Shown piece after piece: positions 1 to 8,479 of a stretch of 11,445 nt of DNA. The stretch covers positions 1 through 11,445 of the forward strand of contig JAEMPM010000010.1 of assembly GCA_022759285.1 (NCBI GenBank). Reading direction: 5' to 3'. The translations under genes and the position numbers were made by a program. The notes beneath the pieces are model-generated. The model saw only the letters and a list, made by a program, of their open reading frames with translations, did no database searches and was not told the origin of the DNA. Position 1 is the first letter of the stretch; each line of letters begins with the position of its first letter. The DNA is from Thermocrinis sp. (GTDB taxonomy: Bacteria > Aquificota > Aquificia > Aquificales > Aquificaceae).

Positions 1-7
1 TTGGTTA

Positions 8-16
8 TGGTAAAAT
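8..16 (+). promoter_or_regulatory. Possible extended -10 promoter element before gatA
   Basis: The bases TGGTAAAAT match the bacterial extended -10 pattern TGnTATAAT at all but one position of the hexamer. Eight bases separate the hexamer from the gatA ATG, so transcription would begin at or next to the start codon and give a leaderless or nearly leaderless mRNA. No Shine-Dalgarno sequence lies between this element and the ATG, which fits that idea. Any -35 element would be upstream of the window. The same bases also read as an open frame ending in TAA at 22-24, so they could equally be the tail of an upstream gene. Confidence 0.3.
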
Positions 17-24
17 ACATGTAA

Positions 25-1464
25 ATGCTTTGGCAAAAATCTGTTTTTGAACTGCTTGAACTTTTGAAAAGAAAGGAGGTCAAACCTTCCGAGGTAGTTC
101 AGGCCTTTTATGAGAGGTTCTCCCAGACAGAAGAAAAAGTCAAAGCATACATCACACCTACCTACGAACAAGCCCTACAGCAAGCCAAGGAGTTGGAAGG
201 GAAAGATCCAGAAGATTATCCCCTTTACGGTATCCCCATAGCCATAAAGGACAACATAAACGTGGAAGGCTATCCTACCACCTGTGCATCAAAGATTTTG
301 GAAGGCTACATCTCTCCCTACGATGCCACTGTGATAGAAAGGCTAAAGAAAGCGGGAGCCCTTATTGTGGGAAAGACCAACATGGACGAGTTTGCCATGG
401 GTTCCTCCACTGAATACTCTGCTTTCTTCCCCACCAAAAATCCTTGGGATTTGGAAAGGGTTCCCGGAGGTTCTTCTGGTGGCTCTGCGGTAGCGGTGGC
501 GGTTTTGTCTGCCCCACTGTCCCTTGGTTCGGACACGGGAGGCTCCATTAGACAGCCCGCCAGCTTTTGCGGTGTGATCGGGCTAAAGCCCACCTACGGA
601 AGGGTATCTCGGTATGGCCTTGTGGCCTTTGCCTCCTCCTTGGACCAGATAGGTCCCTTTGGAAGGAGAACAAAGGATGTAGCCCTTTTGATGGAAGTCA
701 TCAGTGGGTATGACCCAAAGGACTCTACCAGTGCCAAAGTGGATGTGCCCAAGTTCAGTGAGGAGATAGAAAGGGAGGTCAAAGGTTTAAAGATCGGTAT
801 TCCTAAAGAGTTCTTTGAGTTTGAAATGGAAGAAGGCGTCAAAGAGTGCTTTGATAACTTTGTAAAATTCTATGAAGGGCTTGGCTTTGAAATAGAGGAG
901 ATCTCTTTGCCCCACAGTAAGTATTCCATACCTACCTACTACATAATAGCACCTTGCGAAGCAAGTTCCAACTTGGCTCGTTACGATGGGGTGCGATACG
1001 GTTATAGGGCAAGAGCAAAGGATATAAACGAGATGTATGCAAAAACCCGGGACGAGGGCTTTGGTCCGGAGGTCAAAAGGAGAATTCTTTTGGGTACCTT
1101 TGCCCTCTCCACCGGATACTATGAAGCCTACTACCTAAAAGCTATGAAGGTTAGGGCACTTATAAAGAGGGATTTTGAGGAAGCTTTCAAAAAGGTTGAT
1201 GTGATCGCATGCCCCACCTCTCCAAGCACTGCCTTTAGGTTTGGAGAAAGAACTCAGGACCCCATAAAGATGTACTTGGCGGACATCTTTACAGTGAGCG
1301 TTAATTTGGCAGGGCTACCAGCTATCTCAGTGCCAATAGGAAAGGTAAATAACCTGCCGGTGGGCGGACAGCTCATAGGCAAACCTTTTGACGAAACAAC
1401 CCTCTTAAAGCTATCTTACCTCTGGGAGCAACACTATAAACACTACCAAGAAATCCCTCTATGA
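25..1464 (+). CDS. gatA: Glutamyl/aspartyl-tRNA amidotransferase subunit A (GatA)
   Basis: GatA is the amidase subunit of cytoplasmic GatCAB. It releases ammonia from glutamine so that GatB can convert misacylated Glu-tRNA(Gln), and in many bacteria Asp-tRNA(Asn), to the correct aminoacyl-tRNA. The 479-residue length is typical. The amidase-signature core is intact. The expected Lys/cis-Ser/Ser triad can be placed at K75 (in PIAIKDN), S150 (in the GGSSGGS run) and S174 (in GSDTGGSIRQPAS). The start at 25 is chosen because MLWQKS resembles the N-terminus of Aquifex GatA as I remember it and no earlier in-frame start is visible. There is no Shine-Dalgarno sequence before it. The gene's TGA overlaps the next gene's ATG by 4 nt, implying translational coupling. 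In Aquificales the complex is thought to serve both Asn and Gln tRNAs; that is family knowledge, not visible here. Confidence 0.97.
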   Translation: MLWQKSVFELLELLKRKEVKPSEVVQAFYERFSQTEEKVKAYITPTYEQALQQAKELEGKDPEDYPLYGIPIAIKDNINVEGYPTTCASKILEGYISPYDATVIERLKKAGALIVGKTNMDEFAMGSSTEYSAFFPTKNPWDLERVPGGSSGGSAVAVAVLSAPLSLGSDTGGSIRQPASFCGVIGLKPTYGRVSRYGLVAFASSLDQIGPFGRRTKDVALLMEVISGYDPKDSTSAKVDVPKFSEEIEREVKGLKIGIPKEFFEFEMEEGVKECFDNFVKFYEGLGFEIEEISLPHSKYSIPTYYIIAPCEASSNLARYDGVRYGYRARAKDINEMYAKTRDEGFGPEVKRRILLGTFALSTGYYEAYYLKAMKVRALIKRDFEEAFKKVDVIACPTSPSTAFRFGERTQDPIKMYLADIFTVSVNLAGLPAISVPIGKVNNLPVGGQLIGKPFDETTLLKLSYLWEQHYKHYQEIPL

Positions 1465-2030
1465 GGCTTCTCTCCATAGACACCTCCTTTTCCTTTTTTA
1501 ATCTATCTGTAGTAGAAGATGGCAGACTATCAATGCTATACTACGAGGATAGCAAAAAGAAAAGCTTGGAGCTTTTGCCCACCCTCTTAAACAAACTGGG
1601 CATAAACCCCGAGGATTTTGACGCCTTTGCCCTTTCGGTGGGCATTGGCTATACTACCCCCTTGAGGATAGGTATAACCTTTTTAAAGACCATAGCCTTT
1701 TTGACTCAAAAGCCTTTATACACCTACGAAAATCTGGAGCTGATGCTCAGGTATGTGCCTGTGCCAGCACCAAAGACAGCCCTTTTGAGGGTGAGCAGTC
1801 ATATCATCTACAGGGTTCAAAATCAAGAGGGCATAGGTCCCATAAAGCTCTGGAAAGGGGAACCCTTGGAAGGCACCACCATTGTTCTCAGAAACCACTC
1901 TATAGACTTTGCGGACATACAGCTTGATTTTTTTCCTTTTTCCGCTTACGGTGGCTTATTTTCCTACGAAAGGTTAAAGGCTGGAGAGCCCGGGGTGGAC
2001 CTCTTTAGTTTGGAGCCGTGTTATATTTAA
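1461..2030 (+). CDS. tsaB: TsaB-like t6A biosynthesis protein (YeaZ family)
   Basis: TsaB is a non-catalytic ASKHA-fold partner of TsaD in the complex that attaches threonylcarbamoyl to A37 of ANN-decoding tRNAs. The N-terminal LLSIDTS strand, the segment around residues 58-75 (SVGIGYTTPLRIGI) and the C-terminal LEPCYI match the family's usual AIDTS, GPGSFTGLRIG and EPLYLR motifs. The protein has 189 residues, shorter than the roughly 220-230 usual for TsaB. Its signature loop is degenerate: Pro, Ser, Phe and Gly of the consensus are replaced by Ile, Tyr, Thr and Pro (residues 62-67), while the following LRIG is kept. The ATG overlaps the gatA stop as ATGA, and no Shine-Dalgarno sequence is evident, so it probably depends on coupling to gatA. 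A divergent TsaB paralogue is the main alternative reading. Confidence 0.82.
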   Translation: MRLLSIDTSFSFFNLSVVEDGRLSMLYYEDSKKKSLELLPTLLNKLGINPEDFDAFALSVGIGYTTPLRIGITFLKTIAFLTQKPLYTYENLELMLRYVPVPAPKTALLRVSSHIIYRVQNQEGIGPIKLWKGEPLEGTTIVLRNHSIDFADIQLDFFPFSAYGGLFSYERLKAGEPGVDLFSLEPCYI

Positions 2031-2034
2031 TGGG

Positions 2035-3684
2035 ATGAGGGTAGGCATAGTTCTCGGCACCACACCCATAACTCCTTTGGAATTTTGGGTGGGCGTAGAG
2101 AAGGATCATTTGATCCAACTGGATGATGTGCTCTACGCGGAAACTCAACTTGCAAACGGACAGAAGGTAAAATTCTACGGGGTGGTGCAAGAGGTTCAAA
2201 AGTTTTTAGAGGGTGCCCAGTGGGTCTATGACGCCCACTTGGCTATACAGGGAGTGATACCGGTAAATATAGCATACATAGCAAAAGTAGCTATCACGAG
2301 AGTTGAACCGGAGTTCTTTGTGCCACCTTCTCCGGGAGACCCCGTTTATTTTGCAGAGGGTGAGGAACTTGAAAAGGCACTGTACTACGACCAGATGAAA
2401 GTGAAAATCCCTGCAGGACTTACCCGCTCCGGACAGGTAGTTTATCTCAACTATCACTTTTTGGACGGCACAGAGGGTGCCCATGTGTCCATATCGGGTA
2501 TGTCTGGTGTGGCAACAAAAACCTCTTATGCTCTCTTTCTGCTTTACTCTATACTCAACAAGGTGCAGGACCAAAGGATAAGGGGGCTTATCTTCAACGT
2601 AAAGGGCAAAGACCTTCTGTGGTTGGACAAGAAAAACAAAAATCTTTCCCCCGAGGACGAAAAAGCTCTAAAAAAGTTGGGTTTGAAGGCGGAGCCCTTC
2701 AAAGAAGTAAAGTTCTATGTGCCACCTTATGAAGGAAATCCGACGGTCCCAGATGCAGAACGTCAGGATGAAAAGGTTGTTCCCTTCTTTTGGAGTATAA
2801 GGGAGTTTGCAGAGGAGGGGTTGATTAGGTTCATGTTTGTGGATGAAGATGAATCAAAGTCTCAGGTGCCTTACCTTGTGGAGAGGGTTGCCAACAAACT
2901 GTACTATCTGGCAAAAAACAGCCCAGAGGGTAGGCTTCTCGATGATCACGCACAGGACATAGAATCCCTTGAGGACCTGGAGGAGAGGTTTAGCGAAGCT
3001 ATAGAGCAGGCTGAAGGAAAGGAAAAAAGTCTGTTCAGGGAATGGTTCGGAGATGCGTCCTTGCAAACTGCCAGAGCCTTCTTACGCAGGTTCTCAAGGG
3101 CGAGCAGACACATAAAAAGGTTCATCCAGCCAAACATGTCAAGTCCTATAAACTGGGAAGAAAACAAACTCTCTGTAATAGACATAAGTGGGCTACATCA
3201 TATAGCCCAGATGTTTGTGGTGGGTGCAGTGCTAAAAAGGCTCTTTGAAGAAAAAGAAAAGAGGTCCAACCCATACCCTAAAGTTTTTGTTCTCTTGGAC
3301 GAACTTAATAAATACGCACCAAAGGAAGGCTGGAGCCCCATAAAGGATGTGATATTGGACATTGCAGAAAGGGGGAGAAGCTTGGGAGTGATACTGATCG
3401 GTGCCCAACAGACCGCCAGCGAAATAGAGAAGAGAATACTGGCAAACTCCGCCATTAAGGTGGTAGGGCGGATGGACAGTAGCGAGCTACTCAGCAAAGA
3501 GTATGAATTTCTGGTGGGAAACTTTCGCCAGAGGGCTCTTATGCTAAAAAAGGGCACCATGATACTCTATCAACCCGACATACCCTCTCCGTTGATGTTA
3601 AAATTTCCCAAGCCTCCTTGGGCAACCAGAAGGCAGGAGGTAGAGGAGGACATTTATGTTCCTGAGGATTTTAATAACTTTTAG
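2035..3684 (+). CDS. HerA/FtsK-like P-loop ATPase with N-terminal HAS-barrel-like region
   Basis: This 549-residue protein resembles HerA-type hexameric DNA-translocating ATPases. Residues 1-125 are beta-rich and begin GIVLGTT...FWVGV, like the HAS-barrel domain of HerA. A P-loop-like segment follows at 155-164 (GMSGVATKTS), then a helical region with many charged residues at about 200-370. The Walker B strand is VFVLLDE (417-423) with the expected Asp-Glu pair. RGRSLGVILIGAQQ (446-459) corresponds to the conserved segment before the sensor Gln, and R479 in KVVGRMD could be the arginine finger. The P-loop lacks the Gly before Lys162 and has Thr there. Archaeal HerA works with the nuclease NurA in DNA-end resection; no NurA lies in this window, so the role is inferred only. 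The start is 4 nt after tsaB, with no clear Shine-Dalgarno sequence, and the 3' end overlaps the amidase gene by 29 nt. Confidence 0.8.
   Translation: MRVGIVLGTTPITPLEFWVGVEKDHLIQLDDVLYAETQLANGQKVKFYGVVQEVQKFLEGAQWVYDAHLAIQGVIPVNIAYIAKVAITRVEPEFFVPPSPGDPVYFAEGEELEKALYYDQMKVKIPAGLTRSGQVVYLNYHFLDGTEGAHVSISGMSGVATKTSYALFLLYSILNKVQDQRIRGLIFNVKGKDLLWLDKKNKNLSPEDEKALKKLGLKAEPFKEVKFYVPPYEGNPTVPDAERQDEKVVPFFWSIREFAEEGLIRFMFVDEDESKSQVPYLVERVANKLYYLAKNSPEGRLLDDHAQDIESLEDLEERFSEAIEQAEGKEKSLFREWFGDASLQTARAFLRRFSRASRHIKRFIQPNMSSPINWEENKLSVIDISGLHHIAQMFVVGAVLKRLFEEKEKRSNPYPKVFVLLDELNKYAPKEGWSPIKDVILDIAERGRSLGVILIGAQQTASEIEKRILANSAIKVVGRMDSSELLSKEYEFLVGNFRQRALMLKKGTMILYQPDIPSPLMLKFPKPPWATRRQEVEEDIYVPEDFNNF
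3644..3649 (+). promoter_or_regulatory. Strong ribosome binding site for the amidase gene, inside the upstream ATPase gene
   Basis: AGGAGG lies six bases before the ATG at 3656 and inside the last codons of the upstream ATPase gene. It fixes the amidase start within the 29-nt gene overlap. It contrasts with the missing Shine-Dalgarno sequences at gatA, tsaB and the ATPase gene. Confidence 0.75.
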
Positions 3685-4855
3685 CCTCTTGGTTTGGTTT
3701 GCTTTTGGCGTGCAAGTATCATACAGAGAAAGAAGCTATCCGGACAAACAACGTATAGTTTTGCAGTTTGAAAGAAGTGTAGAATACAGAGTTCTGCTTT
3801 TGGACAATCCAAAGCGCATTGTGGTGGATGTTATGGAGAAGGTAGAATCTCCCAAAAACATAAAAGCAAGAGTAGGATATCATTCTTGGGGTACTCGTTT
3901 TGTTTTTGATATGAATTATTCTGAGGTAAAAGCCTTTTCTTTGGAAGCGCCCTTTAGGATAGTGCTGGATGTTTACAAGGCAACCGCGAACCCACCGCAG
4001 GAGGATAACCTTGTTGCCATCCTTGACCCCAAATTTCAAAAGATTATAGCCTACCAAGAGGTTAAAGGAAAAAAGGAAAAGGTGATTTCCGAAAAGAGTA
4101 AAGAACAGGTGATCAGCCAAAAGCGGGTGGTGGTTTTGGATGCGGGACACGGTGGACACGACCCTGGAGCAATAGGCTATAAAGGGATAAAAGAAAAGGA
4201 TATAGCCCTTGCCATAGTGCTTAAACTGGCAAAGCTCCTTGAAGAGGATGGAAGGTTCAAGGTAGTCCTTACTAGAAAGGATGACAGCTTTGTGCCCCTT
4301 CAGGAGAGGGCAAACATAGCCCTTCGCAACAGGGCAGACCTCTTTGTTAGCATTCACGCCAACGCCTCACCAAAGGGCGTCTCAGAGCACGCCAAGGGCA
4401 CTTATCTGTTTGCCATATCCTCCGAAGCTGCTCAAAGAAAAAAGCACGCAATAGTTAATAACGATCAGTATGCTAAGCTAACTATTGGCACTGCAGATAT
4501 ACCCTACAACGTGAGAAGGGTGATGGCGGACTTAGCGATGGACGTAACGCTGTATGACAGCGTCCAGTTTGGCAATTTGGTTGCTAAAAATCTAAAAAAA
4601 TACTTAGACAGGCATGTAGAGTTTAAAGGTATTCAAAGGGCTGGCTTTGCGGTTTTGAAAACTCCCGGCATACCCTCCCTTTTGGTGGAGGTGGGCTTTA
4701 TAACAAACCCCCAAGAAGCCCTCTTGATGGCACAGGAGGATTTCCAATATAACTTCGCAAAAGCACTGTACTCTGCCATAGTAGAATACTTCTTCCCCAG
4801 TGGCGTCAAGGAAGCCCGAAGAGCTTATGAAGCTGAGGTAAAACTCTCACACTAA
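3656..4855 (+). CDS. Secreted N-acetylmuramoyl-L-alanine amidase (AMIN + Amidase_3, AmiC-like)
   Basis: This zinc amidase cleaves the bond between MurNAc and the L-Ala of the stem peptide during cell separation, acting in the periplasm. Residues 1-18 (MFLRILITFSLLVWFAFG) form a signal peptide. Residues of about 19-110 resemble the AMIN septal-targeting domain, followed by a Lys/Glu-rich linker and the Amidase_3 domain from about 156. Zinc ligands are H165 (DAGHGG), E180 (IKEKD) and H234 (SIHANA); the catalytic Glu is E345 (LVEVGF). An insert at about 255-300 between the second His and the catalytic Glu matches the place of the autoinhibitory helix in AmiB/AmiC, so an EnvC/NlpD-like activator would be expected elsewhere. 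The start is supported by AGGAGG six bases upstream. The last 50 nt are read on the other strand as the end of queE. An assignment to AmiB rather than AmiC cannot be excluded. Confidence 0.93.
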   Translation: MFLRILITFSLLVWFAFGVQVSYRERSYPDKQRIVLQFERSVEYRVLLLDNPKRIVVDVMEKVESPKNIKARVGYHSWGTRFVFDMNYSEVKAFSLEAPFRIVLDVYKATANPPQEDNLVAILDPKFQKIIAYQEVKGKKEKVISEKSKEQVISQKRVVVLDAGHGGHDPGAIGYKGIKEKDIALAIVLKLAKLLEEDGRFKVVLTRKDDSFVPLQERANIALRNRADLFVSIHANASPKGVSEHAKGTYLFAISSEAAQRKKHAIVNNDQYAKLTIGTADIPYNVRRVMADLAMDVTLYDSVQFGNLVAKNLKKYLDRHVEFKGIQRAGFAVLKTPGIPSLLVEVGFITNPQEALLMAQEDFQYNFAKALYSAIVEYFFPSGVKEARRAYEAEVKLSH

Positions 4856-5428
4856 AACCAAGCTCAGAAAGTTCCTTCTGAAGTTCAAGGGCTTTCTTAA
4901 AAAAGACAGCTTTGTTTCCTTCCGGCTGGAGGATAACCCTTCCTTCCTCAAGGAAAGTCCTGAACTGAGCCTTCAGCAAGACCTCTGTGCTTAATACATC
5001 ATCCACCACGAACTTTAGCTCTTTGGCGTTTTGCAAGATTTTGGGATGGACAAACCAGTGGGCAGACCACTTGGGAGAGCAGGTTATATGAAGGTTTTCC
5101 AAGTTTTCCAAACCTTCTTGCCAAAGGGTGCCGTTGGTCTCAATCTGCACAAAGTAATCTCTTTGCACAAGTTCCTTAACCAGCGTAGCCAGCCCTTCCT
5201 GGGCAAAGGGTTCACCGCCAGTAATGACCACATGCCTTATCTTATACTCAGAGACCTTGTCCAGAATTTGTTCCACCTTAAGGTTTACACCACCCTCAAC
5301 GAAGAAAAGGGCTGAAGGTTGATCACACCAAGGACATCTAAGGTTGCAACCTTGAAGTCTAATGAAAACAGCGGGCGATCCTATCAACAGACCCTCTCCC
5401 TGTATGGAGGGATATATTTCATTTACCT

Positions 5429-7699
<2,271 letters not shown>

Positions 7700-7789
7700 A
7701 ACCTTATATATTCTAAGCTAAAAAAGCCTGATGGGTATAACAAAAAAGCTTCATGGGTTCTAAGCCCACATGCATTAAACTATCCTTTC
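7700..7789. promoter_or_regulatory. Divergent control region between infB and the hydrolase gene
   Basis: These 90 bases are the only sizeable gap in the window and must hold the start signals of both infB (leftward) and the hydrolase-hemL pair (rightward). For infB, TAGAAT (minus strand, 7715-7710) lies 10 nt before the ATG and could be a -10 box giving a leader of only a few bases; no good -35 is visible. For the rightward unit, TAAACT (7776-7781) or TATCCT (7781-7786) lie at -10-like positions, again with almost no leader and no Shine-Dalgarno sequence. TGGGTT-CTA-AGCCCA at 7754-7768 could form a six-pair hairpin with one G-T pair. An imperfect direct repeat occupies the centre. The exact promoter boxes are guesses. 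Confidence 0.5.
7720..7758. repeat. Imperfect 17-bp direct repeat with 22-bp period
   Basis: AAAAAAGCCTGATGGGT (7720-7736) and AAAAAAGCTTCATGGGT (7742-7758) agree at 15 of 17 positions, and their starts are 22 bp apart, about two helical turns. The flanks also repeat: TTCTAAGC occurs at 7711-7718 and 7758-7765. Tandem same-face sites between divergent genes fit binding of a regulator as a dimer or two dimers. No regulator is encoded in the window, so the function is inferred only. Confidence 0.7.
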
Positions 7790-8479
7790 ATGTTCATCTA
7801 CGAAAGTGTGCATCCTGATGTGCTTCTCATACATCTTCATGGTTTTGTCAGCAATGTAAAAAGTTCAAAGGTCCTGGCCTTGAGGGATTTTGCTTTGAAA
7901 AGCGGTAGGTTTTCCCTCTTTGCTATGGATATGGATTACCAGCACACCACCACTACCAGAACTTTGGAGGTTCTGGATGCCCTAATAAAGGGCTTTTGTC
8001 AGAAGTTCAAAAGCTTAATACTCTCCGGAAGTTCTCACGGTGCCTATGTGATCTTGAACTATCTTAGGTTTTATCCTTCTCAGTGCGTTAGCAAAGCTTT
8101 TTTGTTTGCTCCCTCTTACTCTACTCTGAAACTAACCCTGGACGAAGTGGGGTACGAGTTAGCGAAGGCTTGGCTGGAGGGTAAAGAAGAGCTTTCCTTT
8201 ACCGAGTGTGAGACAGGGCTTGAGCTAACTATCCACAGGGAATTTGCCCGGGATATTTTAGAAAAGGGCTACGAGATTTTGGAAGGGGATAGGGTTAATT
8301 TCCCTACAGAGCCACCGGTGGATTTGGTAATTGTTCATGGTACAAAGGATGAAGTGGTGCCCGTCGAACATTCAAGAATTTTCGTCAGTAAAGTGAAAGT
8401 AAAGGACTACAAAGAGGTGGATGATGATCATAGACTTAGTGGAACCTTTAAAATATTGGTGGAGGAGCTTTTGCCATGA
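7790..8479 (+). CDS. Small alpha/beta hydrolase, YqiA-like putative esterase
   Basis: This 229-residue cytoplasmic protein has the plan of a single-domain alpha/beta hydrolase. A strand followed by HLHGF (15-19) and S21-N-x-x-S-S resembles the oxyanion region of YqiA-type esterases (LHGFNSSP). The nucleophile elbow GSSHG puts Ser at 82. The acid is probably D187 in HGTKDEVVP and the catalytic His is H214 in DDDHRL, so the triad looks complete. Residues of about 113-170 form a lid-like insertion. The substrate is unknown; YqiA proteins hydrolyse short acyl esters, but thioester or prodrug-like substrates cannot be excluded. The start at 7790 has no Shine-Dalgarno sequence. Its stop overlaps the hemL start as ATGA, so the two are very probably co-translated; a link to tetrapyrrole synthesis is inference from this coupling alone. 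Confidence 0.85.
   Translation: MFIYESVHPDVLLIHLHGFVSNVKSSKVLALRDFALKSGRFSLFAMDMDYQHTTTTRTLEVLDALIKGFCQKFKSLILSGSSHGAYVILNYLRFYPSQCVSKAFLFAPSYSTLKLTLDEVGYELAKAWLEGKEELSFTECETGLELTIHREFARDILEKGYEILEGDRVNFPTEPPVDLVIVHGTKDEVVPVEHSRIFVSKVKVKDYKEVDDDHRLSGTFKILVEELLP
8461..8467 (+). promoter_or_regulatory. Ribosome binding site of hemL inside the hydrolase gene
   Basis: GGAGGAG ends eight bases before the ATG at 8476 and lies in the last codons of the hydrolase gene. It supports the chosen hemL start and allows ribosomes finishing the hydrolase to re-initiate at the ATGA overlap. Confidence 0.65.

Noticed and set aside
1..24. Tail of an upstream gene ending in TAA at 22-24
   Set aside because: Only seven sense codons are visible with no recognisable sequence. 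The same bases look like a -10 element, so I did not call a gene.
72..80. AAAGGAGGT, a perfect Shine-Dalgarno sequence inside gatA, able to pair with ACCTTC just downstream
   Set aside because: No ATG, GTG or TTG follows at a usable distance. It is explained by Lys-Glu-Val codons, and moving the start here would remove the family-typical N-terminus.
2035..3684. The HerA-like ATPase as part of an antiphage defence system (HerA-Sir2 or HerA-nuclease type)
   Set aside because: No Sir2, nuclease or other effector gene is adjacent. The neighbours are housekeeping genes and codon use matches them.
3719..4357. A 212-codon open frame on the minus strand, antisense to the amidase gene
   Set aside because: The amidase frame has a signal peptide, zinc ligands and a strong ribosome site. 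The opposite frame shows no family resemblance.
4864..4881. TCAGAA-AGTTCC-TTCTGA hairpin just after the amidase stop, a possible terminator
   Set aside because: The stem is only six pairs with low GC, no T-run follows, and it sits in conserved queE codons.
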